Assembly: GCF_020514235.1 (NCBI RefSeq)
Contig: NZ_VTLB01000002.1
Location: 248,001-312,000, forward strand
Direction: 5' to 3'
Source: Synechococcus sp. MU1617
GTDB taxonomy: Bacteria; Cyanobacteriota; Cyanobacteriia; PCC-6307; Cyanobiaceae
Length of the DNA: 64,000 nt
Shown: positions 56,356 to 64,000 of the stretch, piece by piece
Layout of the letters: each line of letters starts with the position of its first letter
Position numbering within the stretch: position 1 is the stretch's first letter
Translations under genes and position numbers: made by a program
The notes under the pieces: generated by a model
What the model saw: only the letters and a program-made list of their open reading frames with translations
Database searches by the model: none
What the model was told of the DNA's origin: nothing

Positions 56356-57595
56356 TCTGATTGTTGTTGGTGGTGGTCCTGCCGGGTACATGGCAGCAAT
56401 CACTGCAGCCGAGCAGGGGGTTCGGCATGTGCTGGTGCTGGAAGGCACCTCTGAGCCCCTCCAGAAGGTACGCATCAGCGGTGGCGGTCGCTGCAATGTG
56501 ACCCATGCCTGCTGGGATCCCCGTGAACTGGCCACCCACTACCCCCGTGGCAGTAGACCCTTGCGGGGGCCCTTCAGTCGCTTCGCCTGCGGCGATGCGA
56601 TTGCCTGGTTTGACGAGCACGGGCTCACCCTGGTGGAGGAACCCGATGGACGGATGTTTCCGCAGCAGAACCGTTCTGAGGCCGTGATTCAGTGCCTGCA
56701 GAAGGCGGCAAGGGCCTCAGGTGTAGAGCTGCGCACAAAGGTCATGGTCCAGCAGGTGCGCGTTCACCCCAAGGGGGGGTTTGTGCTCGAGGGCCGCGGC
56801 CTGGAGCCTTTGCGTGGGCGCTGTTTGATGCTGGCCACGGGGGGGCATCCCAGTGGCCGAAAACTGGCGGAAGCCCTTGGTCATCAGGTGGTGCCGCCGG
56901 TGCCATCGCTGTTCAGCCTCACGCTGCAGGCACCGGCGCTGACGGCCTGCAGTGGCATTGCCATCGACGGTGTGGGCCTTGATCTGAAACTGGGCAACCA
57001 GCGCTTCCGCCAGACCGGGCGGGTGCTGATCACCCACCGCGGTCTGAGTGGTCCGGCCACGCTGCGCCTCTCGGCCTTTGCCGCCAGGGCCCTGCATCAG
57101 AACCGCTACCAGGCTGAGTTGAAGCTGGATTGGAGTGCTGGGTTGGGTCGTTCGGGGCTGACCGACCGATTGCAGCAATGGCGGCAGGAGCAGGCGCGGC
57201 GAACTCTTTCAGCATCGAAGCCTTTCGAGCATTTGCCGCGACGGTTGTGGCAAGCCTTTCTGAGCCTGGCTGGGGTGGAGCCAGAACGCCGTTGGGCCGA
57301 TCTGCCGATCAAGGCGGAGCGTCGATTGGTGGAGCTGCTCTGCGCGCAGAGTGTGCCGATCCAGGGACGTGGGCCGTTCGGGGAGGAGTTCGTCACCGCC
57401 GGCGGTGTCGCCTTGGGGGACGTCAACCTGGCCACGATGGAGAGCCACCGATGCCCCGGCCTCTACCTGGCCGGAGAATTGCTGGATGTGGATGGGGTAA
57501 CCGGCGGTTTCAACTTTCAGGCCTGCTGGAGCGGCGGTTGGTTGGCGGGCCAGGCCATCGCTGCAGTGCTTACTGGATCTGATCAAACACGGTGA
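56285..57595 (+). CDS. HI0933/YhiN-family NAD(P)/FAD-dependent oxidoreductase
   Basis: 436 residues, a flavoprotein family of unknown substrate. The Rossmann motif is 'LDLIVVGGGPAGYMAAITA'. Family blocks are 'KVRISGGGRCNVTHAC', 'VEEPDGRMFPQQNRSEAV', 'LITHRGLSGPATLRLS', 'EEFVTAGGVALGDVNLAT' and 'DGVTGGFNFQACWSGG'. The first ~22 residues from ATG 56285 (Thr/Ser/Pro/Ala-rich) are unlike the family and lie inside msrB. The true start could be nearer the msrB stop, but no ATG, GTG or TTG is available in frame there. The 3' end overlaps pilC by 26 bases, convergent. Confidence 0.88.
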   Translation: MTDHDPPASATATTESPSASSPLDLIVVGGGPAGYMAAITAAEQGVRHVLVLEGTSEPLQKVRISGGGRCNVTHACWDPRELATHYPRGSRPLRGPFSRFACGDAIAWFDEHGLTLVEEPDGRMFPQQNRSEAVIQCLQKAARASGVELRTKVMVQQVRVHPKGGFVLEGRGLEPLRGRCLMLATGGHPSGRKLAEALGHQVVPPVPSLFSLTLQAPALTACSGIAIDGVGLDLKLGNQRFRQTGRVLITHRGLSGPATLRLSAFAARALHQNRYQAELKLDWSAGLGRSGLTDRLQQWRQEQARRTLSASKPFEHLPRRLWQAFLSLAGVEPERRWADLPIKAERRLVELLCAQSVPIQGRGPFGEEFVTAGGVALGDVNLATMESHRCPGLYLAGELLDVDGVTGGFNFQACWSGGWLAGQAIAAVLTGSDQTR

Positions 57596-58829
57596 ACATC
57601 GGCAGGTACATCGCCAGCAGGATGGATCCCACGATTCCGCCCACCACAACGATCATCGCGGGTTCGAGCATTGATGTGAGTGCTTTGACCATGGCGCCGA
57701 CTTCGTCTTCGTAGAAGTCCGCCACCTTGCTGAGCATTTTGTCCATTTCACCGGTTTCCTCGCCGATGGCCAGCATGTTCAGTGCCATGTCTGGCAGCAC
57801 CTTCTGGCGGATCAGCGCATTGCTCAACAGCACGCCCTCCTGAACCATGGCCCGCGAGGCAAGGATGGCATCGGAAATGATCGCGTTGCCGGCGGTTTCG
57901 CTCGAGATTTCCATCGACATCAGGATCGGCACACCGGCCCGCGTGAGCGAACTGAAGATCCGGCAAAACTGAGCTGTCGCCGTCATCAGGATCAGTTCGC
58001 CGAAGAGTGGCAGCTTCAGCATCAGGCGGTCGATCGTTCGACGACCGTTGTGGGTTGCGTAGAACCGGTTCAACATCCAGATCGCCAGCAGGATCACCCC
58101 GATCGCATAAAGCGAGGCAGAGGAACGCAGCAGTGCGCTCAGATCAACGAGCAGTCGGGTGAAGGCCGGCAGCTCGGCCCCTAGATCTTCGAAGATCCCC
58201 GCGAAGGTTGGGATCAGAAAGATGGTCATCCCCAGGAACACCAGGATGGCGATCACCAGCACGGCGATGGGATAGCCCAAGGCTCCCTTGATCTGGTTCT
58301 GAAGTTTGGCGTTGTCTTCCAGCAACTTGGCAAGTCGCTTCAGGGCCTCATCCAGCACACCGCCGGCTTCGCCGGCTTCCACCATGGCGATGCTGAGTTG
58401 ATCAAACACCTTCGGCCATTGACGCAGGGCTGTCGCCAGCGCAATGCCCTCATTGACGTCGAGGCTCACTTTGGTGAGCGCCCGTTTGAACATCGGCAGC
58501 TTTTGCTGCGTCGCCATTAGATCGAGGCTGCGCACGATCGGCACGCCGGCATCGACCAGGGCCGCCAGCTTGCTGGCGAACACGGCCTTCTCCTTAACGC
58601 CCGGTGCCTTTTCAAACATTCGGTTGAGGTCGATCGACTTCAGACCTCCCGCCTCGGCCCCATCGGTTTTGGTGTCTTGGCTGTTTCCGGGGCTGACGGG
58701 CCGCAGTTCTTCGGCGCGAATTCCACGACGCCGCAGCAGCTTTTTGGCCTCAGCCAGGTTGGCTGCCTTGATCGTCACCGTTCGCGGTTGTCCGGTGGGA
58801 CCGGAGTAGGAGGCAATGAAGGCGGCCAT
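57570..58829 (-). CDS. pilC: Type IV pilus inner-membrane platform protein PilC
   Basis: The T2SF/GspF family platform protein that couples the PilB and PilT motors to pilus assembly. 419 residues with two repeats of the T2SSF domain (about 80-200 and 285-405). Three membrane helices are recognisable, for example 'YPIAVLVIAILVFLGMTIFL', and 'MVEAGEAGGVLDEALKRLA' and 'AIGEETGEMDKMLSKVADFY' are the conserved signature of each half. ATG 58829. Last gene of pilB-pilT-pilC, 19 bases after pilT. Marine picocyanobacteria may use these pili for DNA uptake or buoyancy. Confidence 0.95.
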   Translation of the reverse strand: MAAFIASYSGPTGQPRTVTIKAANLAEAKKLLRRRGIRAEELRPVSPGNSQDTKTDGAEAGGLKSIDLNRMFEKAPGVKEKAVFASKLAALVDAGVPIVRSLDLMATQQKLPMFKRALTKVSLDVNEGIALATALRQWPKVFDQLSIAMVEAGEAGGVLDEALKRLAKLLEDNAKLQNQIKGALGYPIAVLVIAILVFLGMTIFLIPTFAGIFEDLGAELPAFTRLLVDLSALLRSSASLYAIGVILLAIWMLNRFYATHNGRRTIDRLMLKLPLFGELILMTATAQFCRIFSSLTRAGVPILMSMEISSETAGNAIISDAILASRAMVQEGVLLSNALIRQKVLPDMALNMLAIGEETGEMDKMLSKVADFYEDEVGAMVKALTSMLEPAMIVVVGGIVGSILLAMYLPMFTVFDQIQ

Positions 58830-58848
58830 CGATGCTTACCCCCTGGCT

Positions 58849-59925
58849 TCAGATTTCACCGATTAAGCGCTGCAATTCGCCCGGTTTGCTGGCCTTGCCC
58901 ATCGCTTCGGCGCGGGATACATCCCCATTGAGCACCAGGTTGGCCAGGGCTTTCTCCAGGGTCTGCATGCCCTGTTCTCCCCCTGTTTGGATTTGGGAAT
59001 AGAGCTGCGCCGATTTGCCCTCGCGGATCAGGTTGGCCGTGGCGGGTGTGTTGATCAGGATTTCCTGCGCCATCACCCGACCGAACTGTCCCTCTGCGGG
59101 GTTCTGACGCCGGCAGAGGGTCTGGGAAAACACAGCCACCAAGCTTCCCGAAAGTTGCACACGGATCTGGGTCTGTTGCTCCGGCGGGAAGACGTCGACC
59201 ATCCGATCCACGGTCTGGGCCGCTGAGCTGGTGTGCAGGGTTCCGAAGACGAGGTGTCCGGTTTCGGCGGCACTCACGGCCAGTTGAATGGTTTCCAGAT
59301 CACGCATCTCACCCACCAGGATCACGTCCGGGTCCTCCCGCAGGGCGGCGCGCAACGCGTTGGCGAAGCTGCGGGTGTCTTCGTTGAGCTGGCGTTGGTG
59401 CACCAGACTTTTGTCGCTCTGATACACGAACTCGATCGGGTCTTCGATCGTGAGGATGTGTTCGCTGCGGGTGTGATTGATGTGATCCAGTAGAGCCGCC
59501 AGGGTGGTGGTTTTGCCGGATCCGGTCGGACCGGTCACCAGCACAAGCCCCCTGGGCCGCGCACTGGTCTCCAGCACCACAGGAGGCAGGTTCAGCAGGT
59601 CAACGCTTGGAATCGTGCTGCCAAGGGCCCTAAGGCAGGCGGCATAGCTGCCTTTCTGGCGGTAGACGTTCACGCGGAAGCGTGCAACGCCCTTCAGGCC
59701 GTAGGCGCAGTCCAGTTCCCAGGTCTGCTCCAGCGTTTTGCGCTGGCTGTTGTTCAGCATTGAGAAGATCAGCTTGTTGCAGTCCTCCTCGGCCAGGGGT
59801 CGGTCCGTCATCGGACGCAGTTCACCGCTGAAGCGGCCGTAGGGCGGTTGACCGGTGGCGAGGTGCAGATCACTGCCACCGCCCTGCACCAGTTGTTCCA
59901 TCAGGTCTTCGATCATCAGATCCAT
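58849..59925 (-). CDS. pilT: Type IV pilus retraction ATPase PilT
   Basis: A hexameric ATPase that powers pilus retraction. 358 residues. Walker A 'TGPTGSGKTTTLAALL' near 132, the Asp box 'ILTIEDPIEFVYQSDKS', Walker B 'DPDVILVGEMRDLETIQLAV' and the His box 'GHLVFGTLHTSSAAQTVDRM' are intact. The C-terminal retraction motif region 'AEAMGKASKPGELQRLI' is a looser match to the AIRNLIRE-type motif of proteobacterial PilT. ATG 59925 starts 'MDLMIEDLMEQLVQGGGSDL'; the 27-residue extension to 60006 overlaps pilB and is not conserved. Ten bases separate it from pilB. Confidence 0.96.
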   Translation of the reverse strand: MDLMIEDLMEQLVQGGGSDLHLATGQPPYGRFSGELRPMTDRPLAEEDCNKLIFSMLNNSQRKTLEQTWELDCAYGLKGVARFRVNVYRQKGSYAACLRALGSTIPSVDLLNLPPVVLETSARPRGLVLVTGPTGSGKTTTLAALLDHINHTRSEHILTIEDPIEFVYQSDKSLVHQRQLNEDTRSFANALRAALREDPDVILVGEMRDLETIQLAVSAAETGHLVFGTLHTSSAAQTVDRMVDVFPPEQQTQIRVQLSGSLVAVFSQTLCRRQNPAEGQFGRVMAQEILINTPATANLIREGKSAQLYSQIQTGGEQGMQTLEKALANLVLNGDVSRAEAMGKASKPGELQRLIGEI

Positions 59926-59935
59926 GACCGGCTCC

Positions 59936-61780
59936 TCAGTGGCGTGGTGTAAGGCAATAGGGACACTCGAGCCAGCCTTCCTGCAGGCCGGCACCGCATC
60001 CTTCACAGGTCATTGTGCTGAGAGCGCGGGCTCTGCGCTCGGATTCCAGTCCGGAATCCGTCAGCACCATCCGCCCCACCTCTTCAAGCGTGGTCTCGCC
60101 CCGTCGCACCAGTTCGAGGCTGTAGCCGAGCAGGGTCACCATTCCTGATTCCAGGGCCAGCTGGCGTATCACATCGGTGCTGGCGCCCTTGGAAATGGCG
60201 GTGGCCATGTCCTCCTGGATCCGCAGCACCTCATAGATGCCGACGCGGCCCTTGTAGCCGCTCCCCTGGCAATGGGAACAGACCTGCTCGTTGGGGCTGT
60301 GATGATGAGCCCGATAAAACGTGACATCCGCTTCCCGGCTGGCCATCAGCCCGAAGCGGCCCAGTTCCCGTTCCTCCGGCCGGTAGGGCTCGCGGCAGTG
60401 GGAGCAGACCCTGCGCAGCAGCCTCTGGGAAATGATTCCGATCAGGGATGCCGACACCATGAAGGGCTCCACGCCCATTTCATCCAGGCGGGCAATGGTG
60501 CTGGGGGCATCATTGGCGTGCAGGGTGCTGAGCACCAGGTGACCCGTCAGTGCGGCTTCAATCGCTGTTTTGGCGGTTTCGAGATCACGGGTTTCTCCCA
60601 CCAGCAGAACGTCCGGGTCCTGGCGCATGAAGGCCCGCAGTGCCGTGGCGAAGTCGAAGCCCTTGTCTCGGTTCACCTGGCACTGGGTGATGCCCGGCAG
60701 GGTGTACTCGATCGGGTCCTCCACCGTGGAGATGTTGATGCCCGGATCGTTGCGCTCGGCGAGAAGTGAATAGAGGGTGGTCGACTTGCCGGAGCCCGTT
60801 GGCCCGGTGACCAGGATCATTCCAAAGGGTTTGGACCCCAGCTCTCGGACAAGGGCCAGTGCATCGGGATCGTCGATGAGCTTGTCCAGCCCCAGTTGGG
60901 TCGCTCCACTGTCCAGCAGGCGCAGACAGACCTTTTCACCGAAGCGGCTGGGCAGGGTGTTGACGCGGAAATCGATCACCCGGTCGCGGTACTTGCGGCG
61001 GATGCGGCCGTCCTGGGCCTGGCGCCGTTCGGCAATGTCGAGATCCGCCAGGATTTTGAATCGGGACGTCACCGCAGGAACCAGGCGACTGGGGAGCGGC
61101 TCCACGTATTGCTGGAGGACGCCGTCTTGGCGGAACCGCAGACGCAAGCCCTTCTGCTGTGGCTCCACGTGGATGTCACTGGCGCCCACTGACATGGCCT
61201 GCAGCAGGATCCGGTCCACCAGCGTCACCACCGGCGAGGCTTCTGCATCGTTAAGGCTGGCCTCAAGGTCAATGGCATCCCGGGCCAGTTGGGCGTCCTC
61301 GTCGCTCTCCAGCACCTCATCGGGGCTGAAGTCGTCGAGAAAGGACTCAGCATTCACCTCGAGAGTGCTTTCTGTCTCTGCCGGAGCAGGGTTGCTCGAC
61401 TGTTCTGTTGCTGGCGGGTTTGGTTCCGTCGTTGTTCGGTTTGTTTCTGTGGCCAAGGCACGCTGCAGATCCGCTTCGATGGCAGGGTGCAGACGGATCG
61501 TGCGGTGTTGGTCCGGCAGCTGATCGATCAGGTGTTGCCATTCCTGGTCTCGCCATTGGCTGGGGATCGCGATGTCCAGGTGGTCAGCACCGACTGCGAT
61601 CGGCATGGCCTGCAGTGTCTGCCATTGATCCGGGCTGACGTCCGGGAGGGCGTCGTTAAGCAGGTTGCGGCTTGCCAGCAGTTGCTCTGGACCTGGAACC
61701 GGCTGCTGCAACAGCAATTCAAGGGCGAAACGCTGCCGTGCCGTGTCGCCGGCATCGGGGCTGGGCAGCGTCAGAGTCAT
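59936..61780 (-). CDS. pilB: Type IV pilus extension ATPase PilB
   Basis: A GspE-family ATPase that drives pilus extension. 614 residues. A divergent N-terminal domain (1-180, with a Pro/Thr-rich linker near 110-140) precedes 'SVGASDIHVEPQQKGLRLRF', Walker A 'VTGPTGSGKSTTLYSLLA' (326), 'STVEDPIEYTLPG', Walker B 'QDPDVLLVGETRDLETAK' and the zinc module 'CSHCREPY' ... 'CSHCQGSGYKGRVGIYEVL'. An extra C-terminal tail of about 25 residues contains two more CxxC pairs ('CEGCG' and 'CPYC'), a small zinc ribbon I do not know from standard PilB. ATG 61780. Diverges from grpE. Confidence 0.95.
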   Translation of the reverse strand: MTLTLPSPDAGDTARQRFALELLLQQPVPGPEQLLASRNLLNDALPDVSPDQWQTLQAMPIAVGADHLDIAIPSQWRDQEWQHLIDQLPDQHRTIRLHPAIEADLQRALATETNRTTTEPNPPATEQSSNPAPAETESTLEVNAESFLDDFSPDEVLESDEDAQLARDAIDLEASLNDAEASPVVTLVDRILLQAMSVGASDIHVEPQQKGLRLRFRQDGVLQQYVEPLPSRLVPAVTSRFKILADLDIAERRQAQDGRIRRKYRDRVIDFRVNTLPSRFGEKVCLRLLDSGATQLGLDKLIDDPDALALVRELGSKPFGMILVTGPTGSGKSTTLYSLLAERNDPGINISTVEDPIEYTLPGITQCQVNRDKGFDFATALRAFMRQDPDVLLVGETRDLETAKTAIEAALTGHLVLSTLHANDAPSTIARLDEMGVEPFMVSASLIGIISQRLLRRVCSHCREPYRPEERELGRFGLMASREADVTFYRAHHHSPNEQVCSHCQGSGYKGRVGIYEVLRIQEDMATAISKGASTDVIRQLALESGMVTLLGYSLELVRRGETTLEEVGRMVLTDSGLESERRARALSTMTCEGCGAGLQEGWLECPYCLTPRH

Positions 61781-61840
61781 GGGTTGCGACCGAGGTGCGG
61801 GCTTCCGCAGCTTGTGGGAGGTAAGCGTTGCCCTTCAACA

Positions 61841-61850
61841 TGTCTAGACA
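61841..61850. promoter_or_regulatory. Perfect 10-base palindrome between pilB and grpE
   Basis: TGTCTAGACA is perfectly self-complementary and sits 20 bases before the grpE ATG, in the 90-base gap between the divergent pilB and grpE starts. It could be an operator; it is not a CIRCE element, and no such element was found here. It could also be chance. Confidence 0.25.
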
Positions 61851-61870
61851 GCAATCCCTGAGCGGTCAGC

Positions 61871-62542
61871 ATGAGCGGCGACGCCTCCACCCCAGAGCAG
61901 GACCAGACCGTTGCGTCCGGTGCTGTTCCAGCAACGCCGGAGTCCGCTCCTGATGCGCCTGAGGCGACGTCTGAACAGGCTCCTGCAGCGGTGGATCCGG
62001 CGGAGCGGATGCAGCAACTCGAGCAGGAGTTGAGCTCGCTCAAGCAAGAGCACGAGACGCTCAACAGCCAATACATGCGCATTGCGGCGGATTTCGACAA
62101 CTTCCGCAAGCGCCAGAGCCGCGATCAGGACGATATGCGTCAGCAGCTGGTCTGCTCGACCCTCACGGAGATTCTCCCCGTCGTTGACAACTTCGAGCGG
62201 GCCCGTCAGCAGCTGAATCCTGAAGGGGAAGAAGCTCAGGCGCTGCACCGCAGTTACCAGGGTTTGTACAAGCAACTGGTGGAGGTGCTGAAGCAGCAGG
62301 GGGTGGCCCGGATGGAAGTGGTTGGCCAGGAGTTCGACCCGAATCTGCATGAGGCCGTGCTGCGGGAGGAAAGCAGCGAGTTCTCCGAGGACGTGGTGTG
62401 TGAGGAGCTCCAGCGCGGTTACCACCGCGACGGGCGTGTGCTGCGCCACGCCATGGTGAAGGTGTCGATGGGTCCAGGACCATCCGATCCAGCGTCTGCG
62501 CCTGCTGAGGCGGCACCGGATCAGACGGCGGAGGAGGCCTGA
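61871..62542 (+). CDS. grpE: Nucleotide exchange factor GrpE
   Basis: Releases ADP from DnaK in the Hsp70 cycle. 223 residues. An acidic Ala/Pro-rich N-terminal arm (about 1-45) leads into the long coiled coil ('[20 protein letters not shown]'), then '[19 protein letters not shown]', '[16 protein letters not shown]' and the beta-wing '[16 protein letters not shown]'. The stop overlaps the dnaJ start by one base (TGATG), so DnaJ is made in step with GrpE. dnaK is 46 kb away, not in this operon. Confidence 0.96.
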   Translation: MSGDASTPEQDQTVASGAVPATPESAPDAPEATSEQAPAAVDPAERMQQLEQELSSLKQEHETLNSQYMRIAADFDNFRKRQSRDQDDMRQQLVCSTLTEILPVVDNFERARQQLNPEGEEAQALHRSYQGLYKQLVEVLKQQGVARMEVVGQEFDPNLHEAVLREESSEFSEDVVCEELQRGYHRDGRVLRHAMVKVSMGPGPSDPASAPAEAAPDQTAEEA

Positions 62543-63678
62543 TGGCCGACTTCTACGACCTGCTCGGCGTCAGCCGAGATGTGGATCCCGACAGCCTCAA
62601 GCAGGCTTATCGGCGGATGGCGCGTCAGTACCACCCCGATATCAATAAGGATCCCGGCGCTGAAGACCGTTTCAAGGAAATCGGCCGCGCCTACGAGGTG
62701 CTCAGTGATCCCCAGACCCGAGCCCGTTACGACCAGTTCGGTGAAGCCGGTCTTGGTGGTGCGGCTGGCGCTCCGGACATGGGGGACATGGGCGGATTCG
62801 CGGATCTGTTCGAGACGTTTTTCCAGGGCTTCGGTGGACCCGGTGGTGCTGGAGCTGGTCGGTCGCGGCGGCAGGGCCCCCAGCAGGGGGATGATCTTCG
62901 ATACGACCTGACGATTGATTTCGAGCAGGCGGTGTTCGGTCAGGAGCAGGAGATCAAGATCCCGCATCTGGAGACATGCGACACCTGCGGCGGCAGCGGT
63001 GCCAAAGCGGGAAGTGGGCCCACCACCTGCGGCACCTGTGGCGGCGCCGGGCAGGTGCGCCGTGCTACCCGGACGCCCTTCGGCAGCTTCACTCAGGTCG
63101 CCGAGTGCCCCAACTGTGGGGGCACTGGCCAGGTGATTTCGGATCCTTGCGGGTCCTGTGGAGGCCAGGGTGTCAAACAGGTGCGCAAGAAGCTGCGGAT
63201 CAACATCCCTGCCGGGGTGGACACCGGGACACGGCTTCGCGTGACTGGCGAAGGCAACGCGGGACCCCGGGGAGGCCCGTCCGGTGACCTTTACGTCTTC
63301 CTCACTGTTCGCAATCACCCGCGCTTGCAGCGGGATGGTCTGAACATCTTTTCGGAGGTCAAGGTCAGCTATCTCCAGGCGATTCTTGGCGACACCATCG
63401 AGGTGGAAACGGTGGACGGCAGCAAGGAGCTGGACATCCCCGCCGGCACCCAACCCGGCACGGTGCTCACCCTGCCGAACCTGGGCATTCCCAAGCTCGG
63501 GAATCCGGTGGCACGGGGTGATCAGCGCGTGACGGTCACTGTGGACTTGCCGAAGCGGATCAGCGATGTGGAGCGTGAGCTGCTGGAGCAGTTGGCGGGT
63601 CACCATTCCGCCCGCGGCAAGCAACACCACCACCACAACAGTGGTTTGTTCGCGCGCTTGTTTGGTCAGAAGGGATGA
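62542..63678 (+). CDS. dnaJ: Chaperone DnaJ (Hsp40)
   Basis: Stimulates the DnaK ATPase and delivers substrates. 378 residues, type I. J domain at 1-70 with '[19 protein letters not shown]' (HPD intact). A Gly-rich linker follows, then four zinc-finger repeats 'CDTCGGSG', 'CGTCGGAG', 'CPNCGGTG' and 'CGSCGGQG' (about 146-210), and a C-terminal substrate domain. The tail has a short His run ('KQHHHHNSG'). Its TGA overlaps the tusA-like ATG as ATGA. Confidence 0.97.
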   Translation: MADFYDLLGVSRDVDPDSLKQAYRRMARQYHPDINKDPGAEDRFKEIGRAYEVLSDPQTRARYDQFGEAGLGGAAGAPDMGDMGGFADLFETFFQGFGGPGGAGAGRSRRQGPQQGDDLRYDLTIDFEQAVFGQEQEIKIPHLETCDTCGGSGAKAGSGPTTCGTCGGAGQVRRATRTPFGSFTQVAECPNCGGTGQVISDPCGSCGGQGVKQVRKKLRINIPAGVDTGTRLRVTGEGNAGPRGGPSGDLYVFLTVRNHPRLQRDGLNIFSEVKVSYLQAILGDTIEVETVDGSKELDIPAGTQPGTVLTLPNLGIPKLGNPVARGDQRVTVTVDLPKRISDVERELLEQLAGHHSARGKQHHHHNSGLFARLFGQKG

Positions 63679-63902
63679 ACAGGTGTTCCCTGGATCTGCG
63701 GGGAACGCCCTGTCCAGTGAATTTCATTCGCTGCAAGCTCAGCCTCGAGCAGATGAGCAGTGGTGACTGTCTGGAGGTCTGTCTCGATCGGGGTGAGCCT
63801 GAGGCCATGGTGCTTCCAGGCCTGAGGGATGCAGGCCACCGTGTTGAGTGCATTGATCAAACGTCGGATTCCGTCACCATTGAGGTGATCTGCGGTGGCT
63901 GA
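63675..63902 (+). CDS. TusA-family sulfurtransferase-like protein
   Basis: 75 residues of the SirA/TusA fold. The active-site motif CPxP appears as '[19 protein letters not shown]': the catalytic cysteine is kept, the second proline is Asn. '[17 protein letters not shown]' and '[11 protein letters not shown]' complete the small alpha/beta fold. TusA proteins relay sulfur for tRNA thiolation or molybdenum cofactor; this one's partner is unknown. Overlaps dnaJ by four bases and the rsgA start by eight, so all three are coupled. Confidence 0.88.
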   Translation: MNRCSLDLRGTPCPVNFIRCKLSLEQMSSGDCLEVCLDRGEPEAMVLPGLRDAGHRVECIDQTSDSVTIEVICGG

Positions 63903-64000
63903 CACCGGCAGTTCCGTGGCTTCCGGGATGGTGGTGGCGCTCCAGGCCAACTACGTGGAGGTTGAGCTGGATGCAGCACCTGACGGATGTCCAGGTCGGC
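63895..64000 (+). CDS. rsgA: Ribosome small-subunit GTPase RsgA, N-terminal fragment (cut by window edge)
   Basis: Only the first ~35 codons are in the window. From GTG 63895 the frame reads '[20 protein letters not shown]' and on to 'VEVELD', matching the start of the OB-fold domain of RsgA (YjeQ/EngC), the GTPase that helps mature 30S subunits. The GTPase domain lies beyond the edge. A later GTG at the 'SGMVV' stretch is an alternative start. The order dnaJ-tusA-rsgA agrees with my memory of marine Synechococcus. Confidence 0.75.
   Translation, partial: MADTGSSVASGMVVALQANYVEVELDAAPDGCPGR

Overview
The window looks like a chromosome segment of a marine picocyanobacterium, most likely a marine Synechococcus of subcluster 5.1. 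It carries a photosystem II PsbQ protein, a phytol kinase, a Tic20-like protein, sucrose-phosphate synthase and several cyanobacterial families of unknown function (DUF3134, DUF502, DUF1400-like). The run dnaN - PRC protein - purL - purF - gyrA/parC - TPR - queG - DUF502 - nusB - ftsY - argH - pilCTB - grpE - dnaJ is, from memory, the start of published marine Synechococcus chromosomes. I see no rRNA, tRNA, CRISPR array, insertion sequence or prophage. Genes are densely packed, with many 1-4 base stop/start overlaps.

Layout. 0-9 kb: the end of polyphosphate kinase, a group 2 sigma factor, phytol kinase, DAHP synthase, aconitase B and a CLC chloride/proton exchanger. 8.5-17 kb: a radical SAM protein, an O-antigen ligase-like membrane protein, purU, psbQ, a ThiO-like oxidase, dnaK, aroE and a Tic20-like gene. 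17-21 kb: rpsF, argG and mraY with small conserved genes between them. 21-24 kb: an envelope group with two small unknown genes, an M23 peptidase, a DUF1400-like secreted protein and an L,D-transpeptidase. 23.7-37 kb: purT, sps, an alpha/beta hydrolase coupled to uvrA, recN, a UbiB-family kinase, a second DUF1400-like protein and thrC.

37.1-37.54 kb: a gene-free stretch between thrC and dnaN. It holds four DnaA-box-like 9-mers and an AT-rich tract and is the likely chromosome origin. From there dnaN, a PRC-barrel protein, purL and purF run rightwards. They are followed by a type IIA topoisomerase A subunit, TPR and queG genes on the minus strand, then a plus-strand series (HpsJ-like, DUF502, nusB, ftsY, PP2C phosphatase, argH, RNA-binding protein). 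Dus, exported MsrB and a HI0933-family flavoprotein come next, then the type IV pilus motor operon pilB-pilT-pilC on the minus strand. The window ends in grpE-dnaJ-tusA-rsgA.

The most interesting sequence-level points are these. (1) The origin. (2) Two genes whose best start seems to be a CTG overlapping the previous stop as CTGA; for the ThiO-like oxidase no other start keeps the nucleotide-binding fold. (3) A perfect H-type pseudoknot just after mraY. (4) Three members of one DUF1400-like envelope family within 14 kb. (5) A sucrose-phosphate synthase whose phosphatase-like domain has lost catalytic acidic residues. (6) purF, whose 3' part is far more AT-rich than its neighbour purL. I found no clearly new multi-gene system. 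All assignments come from reading the sequence; no searches were run.
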